Shown: positions 16,667 to 25,422 of the stretch, one piece after another
Numbering within the stretch: position 1 is the first letter of the stretch
Layout: each line of letters opens with the position of its first letter
Source of the DNA: Faecalispora jeddahensis
GTDB lineage: Bacteria; Bacillota; Clostridia; Oscillospirales; Acutalibacteraceae
DNA length: 64,000 nucleotides
Assembly (NCBI RefSeq): GCF_000577335.1
Contig: NZ_CBYL010000015.1
Location: 1 to 64,000, forward strand
Reading direction: 5' to 3'
Program-made: the position numbers and the translations under genes
The notes under the pieces: generated by a model
The model's input: only the letters and a program-made list of their open reading frames with translations
Databases searched by the model: none
Told to the model about the DNA's origin: nothing

Positions 16667-19048
16667 CTATTTCAGTTCTACAATCGTTACGCCGGATTCC
16701 CCTTCCCCGAAAACGCCCAAACGGTACGTTCTTACGGAGGGATGGCGGCGCAGATGCTGCTGTACGGCGGTGCGCAGCACACCGGTACCCTTACCGTGAA
16801 TAATGGTGAGCTGGTGAATACCGGACAGCAGGGCCGAATCGATCGCGCGGTCTACACTCATAACGGCCTCGATCGAATCCTCGCCCCGCACATCCACCTC
16901 AGTCATCACCGGCGCGTCGGAGCGTTTTGGCACATTTCTCGTGCCGCTGCGGCGCGCTTTGCGATTCTGGGTTTTCTGCTCGAGCAGGCGAAGATTCTCA
17001 ACGGGAACCCTTGTCTTAATGATACCAGCCTGCACGAGTACTTTTTTGTCGTCTGGTGCCGGAGTTTCAACAACTGTGCCTTCTTTGTCGATGTCGAAAA
17101 TCAGCACATCGTCGCCCGCTTTCAGCGGGCGGGGCAGCACATAGGTCTCCGGCTCTTTTCTGCTCACTGGGTCGGAAGCGCTCTCCATGTCTCGCATGCC
17201 GGCCTTCATTTTGGCCCGCTGCTCAGCTGTCATGCTCTTTGCGCCCTGGCGCTTCATTTCTTCCAGCTCTTCTAGAAGCGCGTCAGCCTGCGCGCGGGTG
17301 CGCGCCACCAGCTGCGCCGCGCGCTCGCGGGCCTGCTCGATCTCTTTCGCGGCCTCGCGTTCCAGCCGCTCGCGGTATTCTCTCGCCTCTTCGCTGATTC
17401 TGCGCGCTTCGGCGTTCTGCTCCTGTGCCTGCCGGCGCTCCGCCTCCAATTTCTGGCGGCTTTGCTCCAGATTCTGAACCACATCCTCAAAGCGGCGGTC
17501 CTCACCCGAAACCAGCTCGCGGGCGCGGTCGACAATCTCCTGATTCAGACCGAGCCGACTCGAAATGGCGAACGCGTTCGAGCGCCCCGGCACGCCGATC
17601 AAAAGACGATACGTGGGACGCAGGGTGGCAACATCGAACTCACAGCTGCCGTTTTCCACGCCTGCCGTTTGCAGGGCATAGGCCTTGAGCTCCGCATAGT
17701 GGGTGGTGGCGGCGACCCGCGCGTGCCGTTCGCGCAGCGCCTCCAGAATCGCCATAGCCAGCGCCGCGCCCTCAACGGGGTCGGTGCCGGCGCCGAGCTC
17801 GTCAAGCAGGATGAGGCTGCGCTCGTCCGCCTGCTCAATGATCTGTATGATATTCGTCATGTGCGCGGAAAATGTACTGAGCGACTGCTCGATGCTCTGC
17901 TCGTCGCCGATGTCGGCCAATACCTGATGGAACACCGATATTTCGCTGTTGTCGCCCACAGGCAGCATCAGGCCGCACATGGCCATCAGCGTTAAAAGGC
18001 CCAGCGTTTTCAGAGTGACCGTCTTGCCGCCGGTGTTCGGGCCGGTGATCACCAGCGTGTCGAACGTGGTGCCCAGCTCTATGTTCATCGGCACGACCTG
18101 CTTGGAGTCGATCAGCGGGTGCCGCGCCTGATTGAGCAGAATTCTGCCCGTATCGTTCACCTTCGGCATGCTGGCCTTCATTTTGTAGGCAAGCTGCCCC
18201 TTGGCGAATATCAGGTCAAGCCCCACGGCCGCGTGGTAGCTTTCGATGATCAGATCGGCAAAGCCGCCCGCTTCTGCGGATAGCTCCGCCAAAATCCGCT
18301 CGATCTCGGCGCTTTCGCGCGACTGAAGCACACGGATTTCGTTGTTGGCCTCCACCACACCCATCGGCTCTACAAACACGGTCGCGCCGCTGGAGGAGGT
18401 GTCGTGCACCAAGCCGGGGATCTCGCCGCGGCATTCCGCCTTGACGGGCACAACGTAGCGCCCGCCGCGCATCGTCACGATCGGGTCCTGCAGGTATTTC
18501 TGGTACGCGGTAGAGCGGATCATTTTATCGAGCTGTTCGCGCACGCGGGAGGACGCCGCGCGGATGCGGCGGCGAATGGAGGCAAGCTCCGGCGAAGCGT
18601 TGTCGGCCACCTCTTCCTCCGAAATCACGACCGCGTTGATCTTTTCTTCGAGATACTTGTTGGGGACGACGGATTCAAACCGCCAATCGAGCGTCGTTTT
18701 CATGCCCTCGCTCTTGCGGCGCCAGTCCGAAATCGCGCGCATGGTGCGCAGCACTCCCGCGATCCGCAGGAAATCCACCAGGTTCAGCACGCCGCCCGCC
18801 TGCGCGCGGCGCAGGGGATTCGCGACGTTTTTCAGTCCGCTGAACGAGGGCGAACCGAATTTCGCCATTAAGACGAACGCGTCGTCCGTCTCCTGCAGTC
18901 GGCGGCGCACCTCGTCGGTAGAAACGGCAGGCTCGAGCGCCAGCGCCTGCTCCGAGGCATCCTCGCTGGCGGTCTGTTCCGCCAGAAGCTTTAAAATTTT
19001 ATCCAGTTCCACAGCGGCGCTGTGCCGCTGAACGTTATATTTTTGCAT
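16667..19048 (-). CDS. mutS2: Endonuclease MutS2
   Basis: MutS-like ATPase with a C-terminal Smr nuclease domain. In bacteria it acts in recombination control and in splitting collided ribosomes; it is not a mismatch-repair MutS. 793 residues: core and lever helices (1-310), Walker A GPNTGGKTVTLKTLG, Walker B LLDELGAGTDP, a long charged coiled coil (about 510-620) and the Smr domain with VDVRGE and IIHGKGTGVLR. The ATG at 19048 has AAAGGA upstream; a frame extension to 19075 is less likely. It is followed by the GNAT gene in the same direction. Confidence 0.96.
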   Translation of the reverse strand: MQKYNVQRHSAAVELDKILKLLAEQTASEDASEQALALEPAVSTDEVRRRLQETDDAFVLMAKFGSPSFSGLKNVANPLRRAQAGGVLNLVDFLRIAGVLRTMRAISDWRRKSEGMKTTLDWRFESVVPNKYLEEKINAVVISEEEVADNASPELASIRRRIRAASSRVREQLDKMIRSTAYQKYLQDPIVTMRGGRYVVPVKAECRGEIPGLVHDTSSSGATVFVEPMGVVEANNEIRVLQSRESAEIERILAELSAEAGGFADLIIESYHAAVGLDLIFAKGQLAYKMKASMPKVNDTGRILLNQARHPLIDSKQVVPMNIELGTTFDTLVITGPNTGGKTVTLKTLGLLTLMAMCGLMLPVGDNSEISVFHQVLADIGDEQSIEQSLSTFSAHMTNIIQIIEQADERSLILLDELGAGTDPVEGAALAMAILEALRERHARVAATTHYAELKAYALQTAGVENGSCEFDVATLRPTYRLLIGVPGRSNAFAISSRLGLNQEIVDRARELVSGEDRRFEDVVQNLEQSRQKLEAERRQAQEQNAEARRISEEAREYRERLEREAAKEIEQARERAAQLVARTRAQADALLEELEEMKRQGAKSMTAEQRAKMKAGMRDMESASDPVSRKEPETYVLPRPLKAGDDVLIFDIDKEGTVVETPAPDDKKVLVQAGIIKTRVPVENLRLLEQKTQNRKARRSGTRNVPKRSDAPVMTEVDVRGEDSIEAVMSVDRAIDSALLSGIHQLTIIHGKGTGVLRTAVQQHLRRHPSVRTYRLGVFGEGESGVTIVELK

Positions 19049-19071
19049 GGAAGTTCCTTTCTTACTGTTGT

Positions 19072-19608
19072 TCAAAGCAGCTGTTCTTCCTGCAGCTCCA
19101 CCGCCAAAGACTTCTCAAAGCAGTGAAACACCCCCTTACGGAGCAGGATTCTGCCGCAAAACTCATAGCCCAGCGACCGGTACAGCCGGATCGCAGGCTC
19201 ATTTTTGGGGAACGCGTCCAGCCGGATGGCCGCGTAATCCCTTTCGCGAAAATACTCCTCCGCCATCCGGGCAATCTTTTTCCCGCAGCCCTTGCCCTGA
19301 TGCCCGGCATCGACACAAAGGCGGTGAATGACTCCGACAGGGCCGGTGTGATATTGCCAGTCCACATAGCGGTACTGCGGCTCCTGGTCTTCATTCAGAA
19401 CGATGGAGGCCGCGAGCCCATCGTCATCCTCCAGTACATATAATTCCCGATTCGCGATATCCTGCATTAAAACATCCTCACTCGGGTAAACATCATCCCA
19501 CTGGTCAATCCCCTGAAAGCGCATCAGCTCAATGGAACCGAGATACAAATCCAGAAGGCGGGGCAAATCTTCCGGCTCTGCCCTGCGAAAAATCAGCTTG
19601 TGATCCAT
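19072..19608 (-). CDS. GNAT family N-acetyltransferase
   Basis: 178 residues with the GNAT fold: VGVIHRLCVDAGHQGKGCGKK is the beta4-helix3 acetyl-CoA motif (R/Q-x-x-G-x-G/A) and AIRLYRSLGYEFCGR is the usual C-terminal motif B. The substrate is unknown. It lies between recO and mutS2 on the same strand, with gaps of about 20 bases on each side, so it is probably co-transcribed with these repair genes. Confidence 0.87.
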   Translation of the reverse strand: MDHKLIFRRAEPEDLPRLLDLYLGSIELMRFQGIDQWDDVYPSEDVLMQDIANRELYVLEDDDGLAASIVLNEDQEPQYRYVDWQYHTGPVGVIHRLCVDAGHQGKGCGKKIARMAEEYFRERDYAAIRLDAFPKNEPAIRLYRSLGYEFCGRILLRKGVFHCFEKSLAVELQEEQLL

Positions 19609-19626
19609 AGTGTTCCTCCCGCCCGG

Positions 19627-20385
19627 CTAAGGCCGGGTCATCTGATGATAAAAATCAAGTGTGGCAAAACGCCGCTGCACCGTGGAAAGCAGATACTGCT
19701 CCGAGGCATCCGCCAGCAGGCGAAGACCGTCGTCCGACAATCGGAACGAAAACAGCTTGTCGAAATCCGCGTAAATCGTGTGGCGAAGCGCAGTCATCAC
19801 GCCGCGCGGCAGCGGAATGGCCGGTTCCTCCTGCTGGGGCACGGGAGAAAAGCAGTCTCCGCACACGATCCCCCCGCTGCGGGGCAGAAAAAACATGGTA
19901 TCCGCCTCATAGCAGCCGCAGTCACGGCAGCAGACAAGATCCGGCATGTACCCGGCCAACGCCAGCATGCGCATTTCCACCACAGCCTTCAGCTGCAGGC
20001 CTGGCCGCAGCCCCTTTGCCAGAAAATGCAGCGAATTGAGCATCAGACGCAAAAAATCCCCCGCCTCCGCTTCTTCGGGAGCCAGTACGACGGCCAGCTC
20101 GCAAAAATATTGGGCAAGGGACAGCCTTTCCATATCCAAGCGCAGATCAAAAAAGGATTCGATCGGCCAGGCGTCGTTAATTATGTACTTATCCCGCCCC
20201 TTGTAAACAGAAAGGCGGGAATAGCTAAGCAATTGTGTGGAGGACAATTTTCGGTTCTGCAGGCGTTTCGCCTGCTGTGCAAACGCGCGGATGACTCCCT
20301 CGTCGCGGGTCAAAACCGTAACGAGCCGGTCGCTTTCACCCACGCTCTTCTCCATAAGGACTAAGCCCTCGGTATTGATTTGCAT
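19627..20385 (-). CDS. recO: DNA repair protein RecO
   Basis: RecFOR mediator that loads RecA onto SSB-coated DNA. 252 residues: N-terminal OB fold (1-80), then a helical domain and a four-cysteine zinc site in LVCCRDCGC...VCGDC (about residues 145-175). ATG with GGAGG upstream. The first 50 bases overlap the end of the yqzL-like gene, which suggests coupled translation. Confidence 0.94.
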   Translation of the reverse strand: MQINTEGLVLMEKSVGESDRLVTVLTRDEGVIRAFAQQAKRLQNRKLSSTQLLSYSRLSVYKGRDKYIINDAWPIESFFDLRLDMERLSLAQYFCELAVVLAPEEAEAGDFLRLMLNSLHFLAKGLRPGLQLKAVVEMRMLALAGYMPDLVCCRDCGCYEADTMFFLPRSGGIVCGDCFSPVPQQEEPAIPLPRGVMTALRHTIYADFDKLFSFRLSDDGLRLLADASEQYLLSTVQRRFATLDFYHQMTRP

Positions 20386-20512
20386 ACTCTTCCTCCTCGG
20401 GCTGCCGACCGGTAGTCTGCTGGTTCATGGCCTGCGTCAGCCTTGCGTAATGCAAATAGGCCTCTACGCTGCCGGTCTGCTGAAAAACATTCCAAGCCTG
20501 TTCTCTGTCCAC
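20336..20512 (-). CDS. yqzL: YqzL-like small protein
   Basis: 58-residue protein starting at a GTG with GGGAGG eight bases upstream. The segment AWNVFQQTGSVEAYLHYARL matches the YqzL family pattern (W-x-V-F-x-x-T-G-x-I/V-x-x-Y-L), and YqzL is encoded between era and recO in Bacillus, exactly as here. The C-terminal half (QQTTGRQPEEEEYANQYRG) is an acidic extension. Its last 50 bases overlap the recO start in another frame. Longer readings of this frame (to 20710) run into era and are not supported. Function unknown. Confidence 0.75.
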   Translation of the reverse strand: MDREQAWNVFQQTGSVEAYLHYARLTQAMNQQTTGRQPEEEEYANQYRGLSPYGEERG

Positions 20513-20628
20513 AAAAAACGCCTCCCAAAAAAGAATCCCAAGAAGAGTATTTGCAGTTCGGAGAACAGTATGAAAGGAAAATAAAAGAACGTTCGCCAGC
20601 TTTTGACAAATTTTTCGCGTTTTTTGTG

Positions 20629-21564
20629 TTACTGGAACGAGTTTGAATCGTACCCCAGCGAGCGCAGCAGGTTTTCGCGGTTGCGCCAATCCTCTTTCAC
20701 CTTCACCCAAAGCTGAAGGTTGATCTTGCAGTCGAAGAAGCGTTCCATGTCTTCTCTGGCATACATGCCGATCTTTTTGAGCATGGAACCGTTCTTGCCG
20801 ATCAGGATTCCCTTGTGCGTATCGCGCTCGCAGAAGATGATCGCCTGAATATCGGTGATTCCGCTGCCATCCTCGCGCTCCTTCATGCTCTCTACCGCCA
20901 CGGCGATGCCGTGAGGGATCTCTTTGTCCGTCAGGCGCAGGATTTTCTCGCGCACCATCTCGGCCGCCAGTACGCGCTCCGGCTGATCGGTGAGGGTGTC
21001 GTCCGCAAAGAAATGCCCGCCGGGCTGCGCCAGCTTCATCAGCTCCTGCTTGAGCAGTGTCATGCCGTTGCCGTCTTTCGCCGACACCGGAACCACCGCC
21101 TCGAAGCCAAACTTCTGCGCGAAAGCGCCGATCTGCGCCATCAGCGGGGATTTATCCCCCAGCATATCGATTTTATTGATCGCGAGAATCGCAGGCAGAC
21201 CCATCGAACTGAATTTTTCCATCAGCTCGTGATCGGCGGGGCTGATGCGGGTACCCGCTTCCGCAACGAGCAGGCAGGCGTCCACACCCGCAACGGATTC
21301 CGTAACGGATTTGACCATATAGTCCCCCAGACGCGTGCGCGGCTTGTGCAGGCCGGGCGTGTCCAAAAACACCAGCTGGGTGTCGCCCTCAGTCAGCACC
21401 CCCATAATGCGGGTGCGGGTCGTCTGAGGCTTGCTGCTGACGATCGCGACCTTCTGGCCGAGCAGGCGGTTCAGGATGGAGGATTTTCCCACATTGGGGC
21501 GCCCTACGATTGCGATAAACGCGGTTTTTCCGGCAGTTTCCTGCATTTGATTCAATTCCGACAA
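20629..21564 (-). CDS. era: GTPase Era
   Basis: Essential GTPase that binds 16S rRNA near the anti-SD end and checks 30S maturation. 311 residues: G1 GRPNVGKSSILN, G3 DTPGLHKP, G4 NKID, then a C-terminal KH domain (about 215-300, IIFCERDTHKGILIGKNGSMLK). The start is a TTG with AAGGAGC six bases upstream; a later ATG at 21546 is the alternative. It is flanked by dgkA and yqzL/recO in the conserved Firmicutes order; the usual cdd gene is missing between dgkA and era. Confidence 0.97.
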   Translation of the reverse strand: MSELNQMQETAGKTAFIAIVGRPNVGKSSILNRLLGQKVAIVSSKPQTTRTRIMGVLTEGDTQLVFLDTPGLHKPRTRLGDYMVKSVTESVAGVDACLLVAEAGTRISPADHELMEKFSSMGLPAILAINKIDMLGDKSPLMAQIGAFAQKFGFEAVVPVSAKDGNGMTLLKQELMKLAQPGGHFFADDTLTDQPERVLAAEMVREKILRLTDKEIPHGIAVAVESMKEREDGSGITDIQAIIFCERDTHKGILIGKNGSMLKKIGMYAREDMERFFDCKINLQLWVKVKEDWRNRENLLRSLGYDSNSFQ

Positions 21565-21599
21565 ACGAATGCTCCTTTTTCTATAGCCATGCCGCTTTC

Positions 21600-21646
21600 A
21601 GAAAGCAGCCGTTTTGTTCCCTACCTTTTGATAGGGTGGAAACATC
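21600..21646. repeat. Hairpin between dgkA and era, possible divergent repeat-family member
   Basis: Arms GTTTTGTTCCCTACC and ATAGGGTGGAAAC around a short TTTTG loop. It shares the TTCCC/GGGxxGAAA layout with the intergenic repeat family, but with several mismatches. Confidence 0.35.
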
Positions 21647-21677
21647 CAGCTTTCAAAGCGCATCGACTATGATCCTA

Positions 21678-22199
21678 TTATTTCTGATTTGATTTTTTAT
21701 TTTTATTGCGGTGCAGGGTATCGCGAATGCCGACCGGCCCCAGCAGAATATACACCATACCGGCTGCCGTAACGAGTACCAGCGCGCACAGATACAGCGG
21801 ATTGTATAAAAACAGCCGCACAATCGAAAGCAGTACGACCGGCCGCCAGAACAGACACAGGCCGACCCCCACTGCAAAACCGGCAAACACCAGCACCGCG
21901 CCCGCCGCTAGGTCTTTGATGATCCGCACGACCGGGTGAAAGCTGGAAGCCAGCATGTCTGAAATTTCTTCCGCAACGGTGTTGAACAGCTCCGCGCCCA
22001 TCACCATGGCAAAGGTAATAAACAGCAGCGCATACTGCGTGCGGGTCAATTCAAAAAAGAACGAAAAAGCGAACACATACAACGCCGCCACTGTATGGAT
22101 CCGCATGTTCCGTTCGTTATTGATACAGTATATCACGCCCCGAAAAGCATATTTCAGGCTTTTCAGAAAGCGCTTTTTTCGTTTACTCTTCATCCTCAT
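21678..22199 (-). CDS. dgkA: Diacylglycerol kinase-type protein (undecaprenol kinase)
   Basis: 173 residues: a basic N-terminus and four predicted membrane helices, with the family motif GAELFNTVAEEISDM (E-x-x-N-T-x-x-E) that forms the active site. In Firmicutes this enzyme phosphorylates undecaprenol for cell-wall lipid carrier recycling. It is longer than the classic 120-130 residues because of an extra C-terminal hydrophobic hairpin (about 118-160). It overlaps the ybeY end by 17 bases, as is usual for ybeY-dgkA. Confidence 0.88.
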   Translation of the reverse strand: MRMKSKRKKRFLKSLKYAFRGVIYCINNERNMRIHTVAALYVFAFSFFFELTRTQYALLFITFAMVMGAELFNTVAEEISDMLASSFHPVVRIIKDLAAGAVLVFAGFAVGVGLCLFWRPVVLLSIVRLFLYNPLYLCALVLVTAAGMVYILLGPVGIRDTLHRNKNKKSNQK

Positions 22200-22692
22200 C
22201 CAGAACGTAGCTGCTGGTACTTGGCAGTCCCAGCTGCGTCATTACCTGCTCCTCTTTTTCGCGCATGCGTACGCGGTCCATTCCGCCCTGCTCGTGGTCG
22301 TACCCCAGCAGATGCAGCATGGAATGAGCGCAGAGATACCCCACCTCGCGCTCGAGGCTGTGGCCGTAACGGTCGGCCTGCTCCACCGCCTTTTCCATCG
22401 AAAGAACGATGTCGCCCAGAATTTTTGCCCCGGTATCATGATTTTCATCGTACTGCCCGTTTTCGCCCATTGGGAAGCTCAGCACATCCGTGGGAACATC
22501 CTTTTCGCGGTACTGATGATTCAGCTCGCGGATCTGCTCGTTATTGACAAAGGTCACGCTGATCTCTGCCGGGTAGGGGAATTTTTCCAGCCGCAGAACC
22601 GCGTTGCAGCAGCGGCGGATCAGCATCCGAAGCCCGGTAGGGATTTTCACTTCCTTTTGTTTATTATCAATGATGACTCTGATCTTTTCCAT
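22183..22692 (-). CDS. ybeY: Endoribonuclease YbeY (rRNA maturation)
   Basis: Zinc-dependent endoribonuclease for 16S rRNA 3' processing and 70S quality control. 169 residues with the metal motif H-x3-H-x5-H in HSMLHLLGYDHE and the preceding DVLSFPMG strand. ATG with GAGA-type site. It lies two bases downstream of phoH, the usual neighbour, and overlaps dgkA. Confidence 0.96.
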   Translation of the reverse strand: MEKIRVIIDNKQKEVKIPTGLRMLIRRCCNAVLRLEKFPYPAEISVTFVNNEQIRELNHQYREKDVPTDVLSFPMGENGQYDENHDTGAKILGDIVLSMEKAVEQADRYGHSLEREVGYLCAHSMLHLLGYDHEQGGMDRVRMREKEEQVMTQLGLPSTSSYVLDEDEE

Positions 22693-22694
22693 CT

Positions 22695-23654
22695 CTATCT
22701 CCTGCTCTCTTCATTCTTTTCATAAGCCTTGATGATGTCCTGCACCAGACGGTGGCGCACAACATCCTTGTCGCTGAATCTGACCTGCGCAATGTCGTCA
22801 ATGTTCCTCAAAATACGCATCACGTCCTTCAGACCGGAACGCTTTCCGTCCGGCAGGTCGATCTGGGTCACATCGCCGGTGATGACCATTTTTGAGTTAA
22901 AGCCCAGTCGGGTCAGAAACATTTTCATCTGTTCGGGGGAGGTGTTCTGCGCCTCATCCAGAATGATGAAGCTGTCGTCGAGCGTTCTGCCGCGCATATA
23001 CGCCAGCGGCGCCACTTCAATATTGCCGCGCTCAAGATATTTCTGGTACGTTTCCGCTCCCAGCATATCGAACAGCGCGTCGTACAAAGGGCGCAGATAA
23101 GGGTCTACCTTCTGCTGCAGATCGCCGGGCAGAAATCCCAGCTTTTCACCGGCCTCCACTGCGGGCCGGGTCAGGATAATCCGGTTGACCTCCTGAGCGC
23201 GGAACGCCGTGACCGCCATGGCCACAGCGAGGTATGTTTTGCCAGTACCGGCAGGCCCCACCCCAATGGTGATGGTGTTTTGCCGGATCTGATTGCAGTA
23301 ATTCTTCTGCCCAAGGGTTTTGGGTTTTACGGGCTTGCCTTTCGACGTAATGCAGATGCAGTCGCCCGCCAGAGTTTCGATTTTTTCTTCGCTGCCGTCG
23401 TTGATCAGCGAGATGCAGTAGCGCACATTCTGTTCGCTGAGCGCTTCCCCTCTGTTGATCAGTGAAAGAAGGCTTTCGATGACGCGAACCGCCTTTCCTA
23501 CATTTTCAGGTTCGCCGGAAACCTTAATTTCCGCCCCGCGCCCGATGACGCTGACCTGATATTCCTTTTCCACCAGCTTAATATTTTCATCGAAGCTGCC
23601 GAAAAGTGCGACGGCCTGCTCCATGCGATCTATATTGATGCGTTGTTCAAACAT
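22695..23654 (-). CDS. phoH: PhoH-like ATPase
   Basis: 319-residue PhoH family protein: an N-terminal KH-like region (1-110) followed by a P-loop ATPase with Walker A GPAGTGKTYLAVAMA and Walker B DEAQN. It is proposed to act as an RNA helicase together with YbeY, its downstream partner here. The ATG at 23654 has AAAGGTG upstream; a longer frame to 23672 is unsupported. A gap of about 100 bases separates it from yqfD. Confidence 0.94.
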   Translation of the reverse strand: MFEQRINIDRMEQAVALFGSFDENIKLVEKEYQVSVIGRGAEIKVSGEPENVGKAVRVIESLLSLINRGEALSEQNVRYCISLINDGSEEKIETLAGDCICITSKGKPVKPKTLGQKNYCNQIRQNTITIGVGPAGTGKTYLAVAMAVTAFRAQEVNRIILTRPAVEAGEKLGFLPGDLQQKVDPYLRPLYDALFDMLGAETYQKYLERGNIEVAPLAYMRGRTLDDSFIILDEAQNTSPEQMKMFLTRLGFNSKMVITGDVTQIDLPDGKRSGLKDVMRILRNIDDIAQVRFSDKDVVRHRLVQDIIKAYEKNEESRR

Positions 23655-23760
23655 TCTTTCACCTTTCGCCATCTCTGCATTTCTTGTATATTATAACATG
23701 ATTCGCACCATCCGTCATCAGAAATACAATAAAAATTCAATAAAATTATTCACAAAATTT

Positions 23761-24951
23761 TTATGGTTTAAACAGAATTTCTGATTCAAGCGCAATATTT
23801 TCCTCGCATTGGCAGTACAATGTCATGCGGTAAACATCCCCTTCCATTTTCCCGGAAAGGTTGGAGGAAAGGATCTTTACATCCTTCCATTCCTGCTGTT
23901 TTAATTCCTCTATCTTTGCTCTGGCCTGCTCCTCGGCCTGTGCCTCGGTCAGGGTAATTTCCTCGTTCGTCTGCTCCGACCAGGTTTCGGTATAAAGAGA
24001 AATCGGCAGGTCGCCTGTTTTGCCTTTGAGCGTCACGCGCTGCGATTCCTTTTGGTATTCCCCCTGCGGGCGGCCCGTGAGGGACAGCGGCAGCTCCAGA
24101 CCGAAAATCCGCACGCTGCGGCGAACGATCTGTTTGCCGGTCGGGCGCTGAACGGTCTGCTTCATGGGAATTTCGGCCACAAGGCTTTTCTCGGTTTCTG
24201 CAATGACTTTTCCGGAAGAGCGCATCATCCGCGTTCCTCCGGTGGCATCCTCCGCAATGCCGCTGACGAGCAGCTGACCCTTGACGACCGCGTCCCCCAC
24301 CTTCACCTGCAAAGCGCCGCCGGTTACCTCCAGCTTGATGATCTGCCCGGAAGCGGACGCTTTGAGGTTGCTGATCTTCTCCTGATTCTCCGCTTCGGGA
24401 TGCTTGATCCGCTCTTCCAGCGCGATTTCGATCATGCAGCCCTGCGTATTGACCGAAAGCCACGAAACATCGGGGAAAGCGATCATCAGCCGGCGCTGCA
24501 GCTCCTGGTATTCCAGCCGGCTTTTCAGCGCACCGGGAGAAAGCCCCAGATTTTTCGCCTCCGTGAGGATTTGATCGCTCGGAATGCTGGTATTCCCCGT
24601 CACCTGAACGCTCCACACATACATCGAGAATATGTGCAGCGTCACGGCAAATACGACCATCCCCGCCAGAATCCCTTTTCTGGAAGAAATTCTTTTCCAC
24701 AGGAAGGGCAGTCCATGACGCTTGCCCGATTTCAGACGTACCCCGGCCTTGCGCGCAATCGGGCGCAGCTCTTCGTACCGCCCGACCGCGATGGCCGCGG
24801 TGAAAAACTCCTCCGAGCGCCCAATGCGCCAAAGGGCCACGCCCTGCCGGGCGCATAGATTCAGAAAGCGCTCACAAGCACCCTTTCTGCGCGGGCGGAT
24901 TTGAAAATCCACCCATCCCAGAATCCAGCGCACAAAAGCAATCGACCCCAT
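23761..24951 (-). CDS. yqfD: Sporulation protein YqfD
   Basis: 396-residue YqfD/SpoIV family protein: an N-terminal cytoplasmic region with RPRRKGACERFLNLCA, one transmembrane helix (about 93-113, GILAGMVVFAVTLHIFSM) and an extracytoplasmic part with a POTRA-like start (VQVTGNTSIPSDQIL). YqfD is expressed in the mother cell under sigma-E in Bacillus and is needed for efficient sporulation. The adjacent yqfC (9-base gap) and downstream phoH reproduce the conserved order. Confidence 0.93.
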   Translation of the reverse strand: MGSIAFVRWILGWVDFQIRPRRKGACERFLNLCARQGVALWRIGRSEEFFTAAIAVGRYEELRPIARKAGVRLKSGKRHGLPFLWKRISSRKGILAGMVVFAVTLHIFSMYVWSVQVTGNTSIPSDQILTEAKNLGLSPGALKSRLEYQELQRRLMIAFPDVSWLSVNTQGCMIEIALEERIKHPEAENQEKISNLKASASGQIIKLEVTGGALQVKVGDAVVKGQLLVSGIAEDATGGTRMMRSSGKVIAETEKSLVAEIPMKQTVQRPTGKQIVRRSVRIFGLELPLSLTGRPQGEYQKESQRVTLKGKTGDLPISLYTETWSEQTNEEITLTEAQAEEQARAKIEELKQQEWKDVKILSSNLSGKMEGDVYRMTLYCQCEENIALESEILFKP

Positions 24952-24960
24952 TGTTACACC

Positions 24961-25218
24961 TCACGTTATAAATTCCAGGCCAGTCAGGTATCCCTCCACC
25001 ACAAGGGAGTCCGCCGTCAGGCATTTGATCTTCAGGTTCCGCCCCGTAAACCGGACGCTCATTTTCCCCGCGCGCACCCGTATCGCTTCTTCGCTGTATT
25101 CCAAAACGCCGCCGCAGCCTTCTAGAACCGCCTCGCGGTTCCCGCTGATTTCCATGCGGAATCCGCTGAGCAGCGACGGCGGAGGAAGGCTTGGCACGTT
25201 CACTTGCTTTTTCTTCAC
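24961..25218 (-). CDS. yqfC: Sporulation protein YqfC
   Basis: 85-residue YabP/YqfC family protein, a small beta-rich protein made in the mother cell during sporulation. Recognisable segments are the opening and LEYSEEAIRVRAGKMSVRF and a GYLTGLEFI ending. It starts at GTG with GAGGTG upstream. It is paired with yqfD, as in other spore formers, and is divergent from ylbJ. Confidence 0.88.
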   Translation of the reverse strand: MKKKQVNVPSLPPPSLLSGFRMEISGNREAVLEGCGGVLEYSEEAIRVRAGKMSVRFTGRNLKIKCLTADSLVVEGYLTGLEFIT

Positions 25219-25286
25219 CGCGACACCTCATCCCATGATTTTCTTTCTGTATCATACCAAAACTCCGCGAATCAAAATGGAAGCTC

Positions 25287-25324
25287 AGGCGTTTCTTTCC
25301 TGCCGACGGCCGGGAGAAACACCT
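25287..25324. repeat. Palindromic intergenic repeat, copy R3
   Basis: Arms AGGCGTTTCTTTCCTGCC and CCGGGAGAAACACCT between the divergent genes yqfC and ylbJ. It shows the family core with mismatches and outer bases (AGGCG/CACCT) that remain largely complementary. It lies in a shared promoter region, so it is not a terminator for either neighbour. Confidence 0.55.
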
Positions 25325-25422
25325 GCCCCAATTCCATATTTTTATGGGAGATTACTATAAACTTATGCGATTCGTGATATAAAAATCACCCGGATTCATA
25401 TACATGATCTGAGGTGAAGTAT

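Noticed and set aside
25340-25400. Possible sigma-E promoter (ATATAAA...CATATACAT) upstream of ylbJ
   Set aside because: The spacing does not match the consensus well; joint sporulation control of ylbJ and yqfC is plausible, but the site is not convincing by eye.
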